From: Cysteiniphilum litorale
GTDB lineage: Bacteria > Pseudomonadota > Gammaproteobacteria > Francisellales > Francisellaceae
Length of the DNA: 62,677 bases
NCBI RefSeq assembly: GCF_003428165.1
Contig: NZ_QLIQ01000017.1
Coordinates: forward strand, 1 to 62,677
Reading direction: 5' to 3'
A program made the position numbers and the translations under genes. Positions 39,301 to 45,873 of this stretch are shown piece by piece (position 1 is the first letter of the stretch; the number at the start of each line of letters is the position of its first letter). A model generated the notes under the pieces. That model was not told the DNA's origin. It did not search any database and saw nothing but the letters and a program-made list of their open reading frames with translations.

Positions 39301-40215
39301 ATTCGTGATCAATTGCGTGGTGTTGAACGTCCACAGGTAAGCGTGGCTAAAAAGAACAATGATACACTTTATCAAGCGTGGGATTTTGGTGAGATTGCAT
39401 TAACGCGTGATGTCACAGAACACAGTATTAAATTGAGTGTTTATCCATGTATTGAGACACGTGAGGATGGTGTGGTATTGACACATAAATCAACCCTACT
39501 GGAAGCGGAAATCGCCACAAGGCTTGCAACACGTAAGCTGTTGATACTTTCCTGTTCACATATCAATCGCACATTGGTTGAACGCATTGCGCATAAGAAG
39601 AACTTACATTTATTATTTAGTCTTATTAAAGAGACGAAATGGCAGGATGAGTTAATTGCCAAAGCTTATGATATTGCTTTTGCGATTGAGAAAAAGCCTG
39701 TTGTGCGCACGCGCGGGCAGTTTAATGCGATGCATGATTCAGGAGGAGGTCAGTTGGTATCAACGATCGAAAATCTATGCAGTGATATTGAAGCCTTAAT
39801 GTTAAGCTATCAAAGCTTACATAAATTACTTAATCGCAAGAAATTGCCTTTTGATTTATTAGCACTTTATCAAGAAGTGCATACTATCGTTGATGGTTTG
39901 GTTTATAAAGGCTTTATTGTTAAAACGCCTTATCATTGGTTGCAGCGTATTTCACTCTATCTACAAGCACTTAGCAACCGCTTGGAAAAAGCACCAAGAG
40001 CAGCAAAACAGGATCGCCAGTATCAAATTGAACAAGAGGAACTCATTCATTTGCTTAAGCAAAAAATGCAACAAAAAGGCGTGATTAACACCCTTGAGAT
40101 TGATGAGATTCATTGGCTTATGTATGAGCTATGGATCTCATGGTATAGTCAGGACGTTAAAACTATTGAAACGGTGTCAACAACGCGATTGAAAAAAAGA
40201 ATTCAAGCGTTGTAA
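36355..40215 (+). CDS. hrpA: ATP-dependent RNA helicase HrpA (DEAH box)
   Basis: 1286 residues, full length for HrpA. Walker A GETGSGKST near residue 93, DEAH near 189, SAT near 222, the helicase C motifs NVAETSLTVPG near 340 and QRAGRCGR near 385, then HA2/OB region and the long HrpA-specific C-terminus to 1286. E. coli HrpA resolves stalled ribosomes and mRNA structures. The ATG comes 3 bp after the RNB gene, so the two are an operon. Confidence 0.95.
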   Translation: MQSTIHTLSTIIYDVQTKDRARLMMRFSELAKAHHTDNDKWQKLLTDADQSKEKVALRCTSMPKINYPDLPVSQRVDEIKKAICDNQVVIIAGETGSGKSTQLPKICLDLGLGAKGLIGHTQPRRLAARSIANRLSEETNMPLGQGIGFKIRFSDQTNDNTFIKVMTDGILLAEIQNDKYLSQYEVIIIDEAHERSLNIDFLLGHIHQILKKRPDLKLIITSATIDQARFAEHFNAPIIEVSGRTYPVEIRYQDPLDFDDELSQADQILRAVHSLHHEKSGDILVFLATERDIHETAEVLRKAQLRHTEVLPLFARLSNADQDKIFNPRGVGRRIILSTNVAETSLTVPGIRYVIDSGDVRISRYSYRTKVQHLPIEPISQASANQRAGRCGRVAEGICIRLYSEEDFLSRAAFTDPEILRTNLASVILQMETLKLGNIEKFPFLEKPDSRMVKDGYRLLHEIGALTEHSKKHHLQITPIGRQIAKFPLDPRLARMLVSGAKLGVLREILIIVSFLSIQDPRERPMQFQQKSDEMHKQDHHQDSDFLGVVNLWQRFHNETKGLSHRLTREYCKKNFLSPLRMREWREVYFQLLNLAKTFKWTISESESSYAQVHQALLSGLLGYIGFNYELKEYLGARGMKFYIFPGSSQFKRTPKWLCAAEITETTKLYGRMIAKIDPAWLESIAEHLTKKHYSEPHWSQKRKAVMASLRITLYGLDIVVNRKVQYSDVDPQVSRELFIRHALVYGEFATNAAFFQKNLSLLEEVEDLEHKARKRDIVVDEETLFSYYDKLIPADINNGVVFEKWYQSLSNFEREQLVFDKKSLMQHEAHEVTNNAYPDFFDFGRFQLPLSYHFDPTAKDDGVTMTVPLVLLDQIDANQCDWLVPGLLEEKVIALMRALPKNIRKACVPVPHYAKAVIEAIDIDLAANFYDILVRQLVRITGISFDSSVWQDAAIEAHLYMNYRVVDPQNKVLAEGRDLSVIRDQLRGVERPQVSVAKKNNDTLYQAWDFGEIALTRDVTEHSIKLSVYPCIETREDGVVLTHKSTLLEAEIATRLATRKLLILSCSHINRTLVERIAHKKNLHLLFSLIKETKWQDELIAKAYDIAFAIEKKPVVRTRGQFNAMHDSGGGQLVSTIENLCSDIEALMLSYQSLHKLLNRKKLPFDLLALYQEVHTIVDGLVYKGFIVKTPYHWLQRISLYLQALSNRLEKAPRAAKQDRQYQIEQEELIHLLKQKMQQKGVINTLEIDEIHWLMYELWISWYSQDVKTIETVSTTRLKKRIQAL

Positions 40216-40374
40216 TATACCGCCTGCAACGCACTTTACAGAGTTTCTACCGTTGCACTTCTCGTGCTTGTGAATGATTGAGTTTTTGCAGCTAAATTCA
40301 ACGCAACAAACACGTAGCCGGTAGCTTTCTAAATTCTTACAAAAAGTCGGGAATTTCAGTTGGTCTAATATAGT

Positions 40375-40542
40375 GGTGATAAGAAGAGATCACCTTGCAG
40401 TATATAGATGATGAGAAGGGAGGGAGTATACTGCAAGGTAATTTCATGGTCTCAAGGTTACGATCACAGGACATACTGAAAGAGAAGGGAGAGAGAAAAA
40501 AGTTTGCTCTGTGATCGTGATCCCCTTGAGTGATGTCAGTAT
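40375..40542 (+). ncRNA. Candidate structured RNA: three consecutive hairpins with purine-rich loops
   Basis: Within the 483-bp gap after hrpA (40216-40698). Hairpin a: GGTGAT at 40375-40380 with ATCACC at 40389-40394, loop AAGAAGAG. Hairpin b: ACCTTGCAGTATA at 40392-40404 with its perfect complement at 40427-40439, 13 bp, 22-nt loop containing GAGAAGGGAGGGAG. Hairpin c: outer arms CTCAAGG/CCTTGAG (40451-40457, 40524-40530) and inner arms ACGATCACAG/CTGTGATCGT (40460-40469, 40509-40518), 39-nt loop containing GAGAAGGGAGAGAG. Hairpins a and b share three bases, so they may alternate. GGGA-type loops recall CsrA/RsmA-sponging RNAs, but no poly-U terminator follows and no promoter was confirmed. 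The rest of the gap shows nothing else clear. Confidence 0.4.
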
Positions 40543-40698
40543 CACAAGCCAATATTAAGGTAAGCTTAAGATATTAAAATAATTCTAAAAAAATTGTGTA
40601 TTCAAAAAAGATCAAAGAAGCATGATCTGTATTTGCTTTCTAGCAAGGGCTTTGCTAAAAGATAATGTACTTAATTCTAAAAAAACATGTGATAGATT

Positions 40699-41202
40699 AT
40701 GCGGACAATTAAAAAATATCTTGCGGCTCCTGTTTTTGTTTTGTTGGCTGCAAGTTTAAGTGTTGCAGACACTACTGCTAAAGCAAATGATCAGGCTAAA
40801 GTGGAAGATAATCCGGCGACACAAAGCTGCTCAGCAAAAACCAGTGATTGCAATTTTGGTAGCAACTGGGAGTTGTTTAAACAAAATGTGTCAGATACAA
40901 CAAGTTCAGGGGCGCAAGTAGCTAAAGATGCTGCCAATAAGGCGAGTGACTATGCGCAGCAGGGTTGGGATAAAACAAAATCAGCAACCGCTGAAGGTTG
41001 GCAAAATACTAAAGATGCTAGCAATGATGCTTGGGAGAAAACTAAAAAATTAGCAGCTGAAGGCTGGCAAAACACCAAAGAGGCTGCACAAAAAGGCGCT
41101 GAAAAAATAGATAACTATTTTAATGCAAATGAAAACGATAAGCGTAAAGCCCAAGAGCCAACGAATTCAAAAAATCAAGCACAATTACAAGAAAATAATT
41201 GA
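40699..41202 (+). CDS. Exported repeat-helix (LEA/apolipoprotein-like) protein
   Basis: 167 residues. Signal peptide (YLAAPVFVLLAASLSVADTT), two cysteines close together (QSCSAKTSDCNF), then a long amphipathic helix built of repeats: ATAEGWQNTKDASNDAWEKT followed by LAAEGWQNTKEAAQKGAEK, with more degenerate 11-residue units before (AKDAANKASDYAQQGWDKTK). This is the composition of late-embryogenesis-abundant or YtxH/apolipoprotein-like proteins, which protect against drying or bind membranes. The C-terminal 25 residues are polar and disordered. It precedes hpf, a stress gene, by 115 bp but has a separate leader. Confidence 0.6.
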   Translation: MRTIKKYLAAPVFVLLAASLSVADTTAKANDQAKVEDNPATQSCSAKTSDCNFGSNWELFKQNVSDTTSSGAQVAKDAANKASDYAQQGWDKTKSATAEGWQNTKDASNDAWEKTKKLAAEGWQNTKEAAQKGAEKIDNYFNANENDKRKAQEPTNSKNQAQLQENN

Positions 41203-41280
41203 TAAAATTATGCTGAACTTGCTGGCAATTCATGCGTGTTGGCGCTATCTTTGAATTATTCAAAGTTGACTTACAAACCC

Positions 41281-41295
41281 CCACGATACTCGTGG
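41281..41295. promoter_or_regulatory. Small inverted repeat upstream of hpf
   Basis: CCACGA-TAC-TCGTGG, a perfect 6-bp inverted repeat, lies 10 bases before the GGAGGA ribosome binding site of hpf (41305-41310). TTGACT at 41266-41271 could be a -35 element. The repeat could be an operator or a 5' hairpin. Confidence 0.3.
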
Positions 41296-41317
41296 CTATA
41301 CAATGGAGGACTGCACT

Positions 41318-41674
41318 ATGCAAATTCAAATTACAGGTCGTCATTTAGAAGTTACCCCTGCATTAAAGCAATACGTCGATGAAAAGTTGAGTAAGCTTGA
41401 CAATCACTTTGACCATATTATTGCTGCACGCGTTATTTTGTCGGTTGAGAAAGGCAAACAAATGGCTGAAGCCGTGATTAATGTGCCAGGGACTGAGTTT
41501 GTGGCTAAGTCAGACTCTCAAGATATGTACGCAACGATTGATATGTTGCAAGATAAGCTAGATGCTCAAGTAAGAAAGCATAAGCAAAAATTAAAAGATC
41601 ATCGTGCTGAGCGCCCTGAAGCCGAAGCATTAATGGCTGATGACGAAGTAGTGGATATTGACGAGGAACGTTGA
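41318..41674 (+). CDS. hpf: Ribosome hibernation-promoting factor, short form
   Basis: 118 residues from the ATG at 41318, with GGAGGA 7 bases upstream. The start MQIQITGRHLEVTPALKQYV and the KLSKLDNHF helix are typical of HPF/YfiA. The protein has the single ribosome-binding domain and an acidic tail (DDEVVDIDEER), so it is the short type that pairs with RMF or binds monosomes, not the long dimerising type. In most gammaproteobacteria hpf follows rpoN and precedes ptsN; ptsN follows here but rpoN is not in this window. Confidence 0.92.
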   Translation: MQIQITGRHLEVTPALKQYVDEKLSKLDNHFDHIIAARVILSVEKGKQMAEAVINVPGTEFVAKSDSQDMYATIDMLQDKLDAQVRKHKQKLKDHRAERPEAEALMADDEVVDIDEER

Positions 41675-41716
41675 TAGAATAACGCACCATTTCGTTGAAT
41701 AATCAACCATGAACCT

Positions 41717-42169
41717 ATGAATTTCTTATCTTCGTTTATTTCTCCACAGCGTGTTATTAACAAAGCAGCCTTGCAAAGTCAAAAGCGCGTTTTCGAGGTA
41801 TTAAGCCAGTTATTAAAAGATGATGATATCGATATCACGTCGGATACGATTTATCAGAAACTTTTTGAACGTGAGCGTATTGGTAATACTGCTATCGGCA
41901 AAGAGGTTGCCGTACCTCACTGCCGAATTGAAGGCTTAACAATGACGCGTTTGGCTGTGTTAACCTTGGAAGAAGCCATTGAATATGGTGAGGAAGATCG
42001 TAAAGTTAGTATCATAATTGCCGCAATTTTTCCACAGAATGTCAATGATGTGCATATTAAGTTTATGGCTGAATTAGTGAAGTTTCTGAAGCAGGAAGGT
42101 GTGCTTGAGAAAATCAAAGATGCCAATTCAAATGAAGCACTTTATCAGCTTTTTTTAGGTAATGCTTAA
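41717..42169 (+). CDS. ptsN: Nitrogen-PTS EIIA component
   Basis: 150 residues, EIIA-Ntr family. The phospho-acceptor histidine lies in EVAVPHCRIEGL near residue 67. It receives phosphate from NPr/HPr and acts as a regulator, not a sugar carrier, for example of K+ transport and stress responses. Its stop overlaps the start of the HprK-like gene by 8 bp. Confidence 0.92.
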   Translation: MNFLSSFISPQRVINKAALQSQKRVFEVLSQLLKDDDIDITSDTIYQKLFERERIGNTAIGKEVAVPHCRIEGLTMTRLAVLTLEEAIEYGEEDRKVSIIIAAIFPQNVNDVHIKFMAELVKFLKQEGVLEKIKDANSNEALYQLFLGNA

Positions 42170-42608
42170 CCCTGTTAATACATTAAGAAAAACAATGCAA
42201 TATTGGCATGCAAGCTTTGTGGCTAATAATATAGGTACAGGATTATTGGTCATTGGCGCGCCAAATGTTGGTAAAACCGAATTATGTGATTATTTAATTA
42301 AGTATTTGGATTTTTATCTTGTGGCAGATGACTTGGTGAGAGTCGCTCAAATCAATGATATTTACCAAGGAATCTTATGTAATGAACAATATTTTGGTGT
42401 TATGCATCATGAAAAGAAAGGTTTTATTCAAGTTGAAAAAGCACTAGATCAGGCTGTCATTAGCCATGTGGTCTATTTATATTGTCAAGAGAAAGATCCA
42501 AAATATATTAACAAAGCACAAACCTTAGCTTTACCTTTGATTGAAATGGATGTCTTTAATAAAGCTTGGCATGAGTGTGCTAAGCAGTTGCAAAATAAAT
42601 TAGGGTAA
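42162..42608 (+). CDS. hprK: Minimal HPr kinase/phosphorylase-like protein
   Basis: 148 residues, about half the usual 310, so only the C-terminal catalytic domain is present, as in alphaproteobacterial HprK. Walker A GAPNVGKTEL near residue 35 and the catalytic loop FYLVADDLVRV near 58 are clear. The region where HprK has its EVRGLGI signature reads CNEQYFGVMHH here, so it is strongly diverged. The expected reaction is phosphorylation of HPr on serine 46; the HPr encoded 1.3 kb downstream does have that serine. The gene overlaps ptsN by 8 bp and precedes rapZ by 30 bp. Whether it keeps phosphorylase activity cannot be told. Confidence 0.75.
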   Translation: MLNPVNTLRKTMQYWHASFVANNIGTGLLVIGAPNVGKTELCDYLIKYLDFYLVADDLVRVAQINDIYQGILCNEQYFGVMHHEKKGFIQVEKALDQAVISHVVYLYCQEKDPKYINKAQTLALPLIEMDVFNKAWHECAKQLQNKLG

Positions 42609-42638
42609 ATACGAAAGCTTTGGTAAACTGAGCAAATT

Positions 42639-43532
42639 ATGATGAGTGGAAATGGTAAAAATTGCGTGAATAGTGCATCCAAATCGGTTGTGCTCTTGGC
42701 TGGTGTTTCTGGTGCTGGCAAGTCAACTGTTTTGAGTATATTGGAAGATCAGGGCTTTTTCTGTATTGAAAATCTGCCTTTATTTTTATTGGAAGAAACG
42801 CTTGCGTATGTTTTAAGCAATCCGCAATACAAACAAAATATTGTCGTTTCATTGGCACCTCATGCATTTTTAGGTAATGATACGTATGATGTTAAGCATT
42901 TTGAGGAAAAGTATCGTGTGCATCTTGCCTACTGGTATATCGAAGCCAGTAGAAATGTACTGATAAAACGCTATGATGAAACACGTAGACGTCATCCTTT
43001 TTCTGATAAATCAACAACACTGGAACATGCAATTGATACAGAGTTTACGATTTTGGAAAGCTATGCGAGTATTGCTGATTATACGTTGGATACAACCAAT
43101 TTAAGTTTGCAAGAGCTTAGAGAAATCGTCTGTCAAAAACTCCTAGGTAAAGATAAATTATCCAGTCAACTCAAGATTTTTTCCTTTGGCTTTAAATATG
43201 GGATGCCACAAAAGGCCGATTATCTTTTTGATGTCAGGAGTTTGCCTAATCCATATTGGGATAAACGTTTGCGCTTGCAAACAGGACTTGATGTTGATGT
43301 GATTGAGTATTTGCAAAAGCAGCCACAAGTGTTAGAGATGATAGCTGATATCAGTAAGTTCCTTTTAAAGTGGTGTGAGCTACAACAGCAACAAGGCAAA
43401 AGCTATATTGATATCGCCGTTGGTTGCACAGGAGGTCAACATCGATCAGTATATATTGTTGAGCAGTTGGCTGATCAATTAAGAGCAAGTTTCAATAATG
43501 TGATTGTGAGTCATAGGGAGTTAAAAGGATGA
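42639..43532 (+). CDS. rapZ: RNase adapter protein / P-loop NTPase RapZ
   Basis: 297 residues. Walker A GVSGAGKST near residue 27, an Arg-rich region (RYDETRRRHPF) near 115, and the conserved C-terminal block GCTGGQHRSVYIVE near 265. In E. coli RapZ delivers the small RNA GlmZ to RNase E and so controls amino-sugar synthesis. Start codons at 42639 and 42642 are equally possible. The gene lies between hprK and the mannose-type EIIA, overlapping the latter by 4 bp. Confidence 0.93.
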   Translation: MMSGNGKNCVNSASKSVVLLAGVSGAGKSTVLSILEDQGFFCIENLPLFLLEETLAYVLSNPQYKQNIVVSLAPHAFLGNDTYDVKHFEEKYRVHLAYWYIEASRNVLIKRYDETRRRHPFSDKSTTLEHAIDTEFTILESYASIADYTLDTTNLSLQELREIVCQKLLGKDKLSSQLKIFSFGFKYGMPQKADYLFDVRSLPNPYWDKRLRLQTGLDVDVIEYLQKQPQVLEMIADISKFLLKWCELQQQQGKSYIDIAVGCTGGQHRSVYIVEQLADQLRASFNNVIVSHRELKG

Positions 43533-43924
43533 TTGGAGTTGTACTGATTACGCATGGTCGCATTGGACAATCCATGCTTGAAGTAGCGACGCGTTTGGTT
43601 GAGATTCAAAAAGATTATATCCAAGTGGTGTCTTCCTGCTCATATGATCAGCCAGAATTGTTGGTGCGTGTTGAAAACGCATTCAAAAGCATGCCTGATT
43701 GTGATGGCTTTTTGGTGTTGACAGATCTTTTTGGTGCAACGCCAACGAATGTGACACAATCATTTATGCGTGCATATAATCTAGCCGTTATTACAGGGCT
43801 TAATATGCCTATGCTTTTAAAGGCATTGACATATCATAAGCAGGCGCTATCTTTAGATGAGCTTGCAGGAAGAGTTTATGACGCATCAAAAGCATGCATC
43901 GTATTAGAAGAAGGTGATAAGTGA
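43529..43924 (+). CDS. PTS EIIA component, mannose/fructose (Man) type
   Basis: 131 residues. The EIIA-Man fold with the phospho-histidine at residue 10 in LITHGRIG and DLFGATPTN near 70. No EIIB, EIIC or EIID partner lies nearby, so it is more likely to regulate than to transport. It overlaps rapZ and HPr by 4 bp each, so translation is coupled through the three genes. Confidence 0.88.
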   Translation: MIGVVLITHGRIGQSMLEVATRLVEIQKDYIQVVSSCSYDQPELLVRVENAFKSMPDCDGFLVLTDLFGATPTNVTQSFMRAYNLAVITGLNMPMLLKALTYHKQALSLDELAGRVYDASKACIVLEEGDK

Positions 43925-44211
43925 AAGAAACACAAATGAAAGAGATTGATTTGGTATTGATTAATCAATTAGGGTTGCATGCGCGAGCAGCCTCAAAGTT
44001 GGTTAATTTAGCCCTTCGCTTTGGTAGCGAAATTGAGGTGGAAGTTGTCAAAACCGGCGTTAAGGCAAACTGCAAAAGTATCATGGGGTTAATGATGCTT
44101 GGAGCAAGTTGTGGGACATCGATTCGATTAAGTGCAGAAGGTGATGATCAGGAAGAAGCACTAGATGCCATCAGAGTACTAATTCAGGATCGATTTGGCG
44201 AAGAAAGTTGA
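43921..44211 (+). CDS. Phosphocarrier protein HPr
   Basis: 96 residues from the GTG at 43921 (AAGG 6 bases upstream), or 91 from the ATG at 43936. Both phosphorylation sites are visible: the active histidine in LGLHARAASKL and the regulatory serine in CKSIMGLMMLGA. Presence of the serine fits the HPr kinase-like gene in the same cluster. It ends the operon. Enzyme I is not in the window. Confidence 0.9.
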   Translation: MKETQMKEIDLVLINQLGLHARAASKLVNLALRFGSEIEVEVVKTGVKANCKSIMGLMMLGASCGTSIRLSAEGDDQEEALDAIRVLIQDRFGEES

Positions 44212-44255
44212 AAATTAATAAAAATCTTAAGCTTGACTTAAGTTTACATTTTTAG

Positions 44256-44268
44256 AATGTGTCACATT
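44256..44268. promoter_or_regulatory. Perfect 13-bp palindrome, candidate operator
   Basis: AATGTG-T-CACATT lies 39 bp before the start of the HTH-protein gene at 44308 and just downstream of TTGACT (44233-44238), overlapping the likely -10 region (TAGAAT at 44253-44258). A nearby CTTAAG pair frames the -35 region. Repression by a dimeric regulator, perhaps the gene product itself, is plausible. Confidence 0.35.
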
Positions 44269-44307
44269 ATTGAGTTTTTATAAACCTAGACAAAAGAGGA
44301 ACAAGTC

Positions 44308-44631
44308 ATGGCAAATCAGTACACAGGAAGTTTTGAACACATTATTCAGCAGAAATATAACTGCAGTGCACGAGAAGTATTAGAACGTTGCGCAGATGAG
44401 GGGATGACCTATCAAGACGCTGAGAAGATGCTTGGATTTAAGCATGGTACGATTCGTAAATGGGCAAATCGCTTTGATATAAAGTTAAAATCGGGCATCG
44501 TTGAAAAAACAGTTAAGCGTGATAGTTTTATGAAGATGTTTAAGCAAAAAGGCTTAAATAAGTATAACGTCTTAAGCCGCTGCTGGGGTGTTAAAAAGCG
44601 TAAGCTCGCATTTATCTCAACAAATGGCTAA
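44308..44631 (+). CDS. Small putative HTH DNA-binding protein
   Basis: 107 residues. The segment at about 17-55 (REVLERCADEGMTYQDAEKM then LGFKHGTIRKWANRF) reads as a helix-turn-helix of the kind that recognises DNA in small regulators. The rest is very basic (KSGIVEKTVKRDSFMKMFKQ and WGVKKRKL), consistent with DNA or RNA binding. AGAGGAAC precedes the ATG. The gene has its own AT-rich promoter region with a palindrome at 44256-44268. Family not recognised. Confidence 0.55.
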   Translation: MANQYTGSFEHIIQQKYNCSAREVLERCADEGMTYQDAEKMLGFKHGTIRKWANRFDIKLKSGIVEKTVKRDSFMKMFKQKGLNKYNVLSRCWGVKKRKLAFISTNG

Positions 44632-44640
44632 TTAAGCGAG

Positions 44641-45018
44641 TTAATAAATCAGCATATACCACGCATAAGTCACCATAAATACAGTAATTACTAATAATAG
44701 CAGTCCTAGAAAAATATCTGGGACGCGTGTTTTGTAGCTGATTGTTTCAACGGCAGTAATATTTTTCCGATTTATCGCAAAGCGCACTGATGAAATAATG
44801 ATGATGACAACCGCGATAAGCATGATTAAAATGCCAATGATTTCAGCGGATTGTGACATCATGTTACTTGCTCTTACACCAACCCCTTTGGCCATAATGC
44901 GTAAGAAGATATCAAACTTCTCAATTAAAAAACCAAATGCCATCAGTGCAATGGCAGTCCTAACCCAAGATAAATACGTACGTTCATTCGCAGCGTGATC
45001 ATTGAAGTGCTCTATCAT
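44641..45018 (-). CDS. DUF202/YidH-family membrane protein
   Basis: About 125 residues from the ATG at 45018, chosen because AAGGA lies 5 bases upstream; the frame extends to 45048. Near the N-terminus is the DUF202 signature NERTYLSWVRTAIALMAFGF, followed by three hydrophobic helices (about 20-40, 62-84 and the C-terminal 22 residues). Inner-membrane protein of unknown function. Its stop is 9 bp from that of the convergent HTH gene. Confidence 0.8.
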   Translation of the reverse strand: MIEHFNDHAANERTYLSWVRTAIALMAFGFLIEKFDIFLRIMAKGVGVRASNMMSQSAEIIGILIMLIAVVIIIISSVRFAINRKNITAVETISYKTRVPDIFLGLLLLVITVFMVTYAWYMLIY

Positions 45019-45138
45019 ACTCATCCTTAGCTTATTTCTTACATTCAACTTAGTCTGAGTTTAGACGATATTATTTTTGTTTACCCTGATATTTATTGCA
45101 TTACTTGTCTGACAATTTATGATTAGCTATTGTAAGGT

Positions 45139-45174
45139 ACAAGAATATAGGAAGTTACAAGAATATAGGAAGTT
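45139..45174 (+). repeat. Tandem duplication of an 18-bp ribosome-binding-site block
   Basis: ACAAGAATATAGGAAGTT occurs twice, head to tail (45139-45156 and 45157-45174), directly before the start of elbB. Each copy contains AGGA; only the second is at working distance from the ATG (7 bases to 45178). Confidence 0.9.
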
Positions 45175-45177
45175 ATG

Positions 45178-45873
45178 ATGCATAATTCAAAGAAAGTAGC
45201 CGTGTTATTGGCAGGGTGTGGTGTTTATGATGGCAGTGAAATTCATGAAGCGGTGTTGACATTATTATCTTTATCAAAACGTGGTATTGAATATGAGGTA
45301 GTTGCGCCAAATATTATGCAGCATCATGTGGTCAACCATCTAACAGGTGATGAAGAGGCTCAATCACGCAATGTATTGGTTGAGGCAGCACGTATTGCGC
45401 GCGGTGAGATCAAGGATCTATCCTTAGTCAATGCAGATGAGTATGCAGCGTTGATTATCCCAGGTGGCTTTGGTGCGGCTAAAAATCTATGTGATTTTGC
45501 CTTTAAGCAAGATAGCAGTTTTGTTGTTGAGCCAATTGTTTCAGCATTTATTAACAAGTTTAAAAATGCACAAAAGCCTGTTGGCTTTATCTGTATTGCT
45601 CCTGTTATTGCCGCAGCAATATATCCCCATGTGGCGTTAACGATTGGTAATGATCAAGCAACGGCTGATATCGTTGAGCATAAAGGCGCTAAACACATTA
45701 ATAAATGTGTTACTGAGGTTTGTGTTGATCAAGGAAATAAAGTGGTAAGTACACCTGCGTATATGCTAGGTCAAAGTATTGCAGAAGTTGCGTCAGGAAT
45801 AGATCACTTAGTTGAAGCAGTTGTGTCTTTGATTACAGATTGTGTTGTCTCTGCATCAGTAGAAGTTAAATAA
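45178..45873 (+). CDS. elbB: Glyoxalase ElbB (DJ-1/PfpI-related)
   Basis: 231 residues from the ATG at 45178; an adjacent ATG at 45175 is closer to the AGGA than usual. The phrase GCGVYDGSEIHEAVLTLL at the N-terminus and PGGFGAAKNLCDFA near 100 are diagnostic of ElbB, and the cysteine in GFICIAPV near 140 is the nucleophile elbow. E. coli ElbB shows weak glyoxalase activity and was linked to isoprenoid synthesis. The last 70 bp overlap the convergent alr gene on the other strand. Confidence 0.9.
   Translation: MHNSKKVAVLLAGCGVYDGSEIHEAVLTLLSLSKRGIEYEVVAPNIMQHHVVNHLTGDEEAQSRNVLVEAARIARGEIKDLSLVNADEYAALIIPGGFGAAKNLCDFAFKQDSSFVVEPIVSAFINKFKNAQKPVGFICIAPVIAAAIYPHVALTIGNDQATADIVEHKGAKHINKCVTEVCVDQGNKVVSTPAYMLGQSIAEVASGIDHLVEAVVSLITDCVVSASVEVK

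Noticed and set aside
40337-40552. Minus-strand 71-aa frame opposite the hairpins
   Set aside because: Composition is low complexity caused by the hairpin loops; no ribosome site or protein-like pattern.
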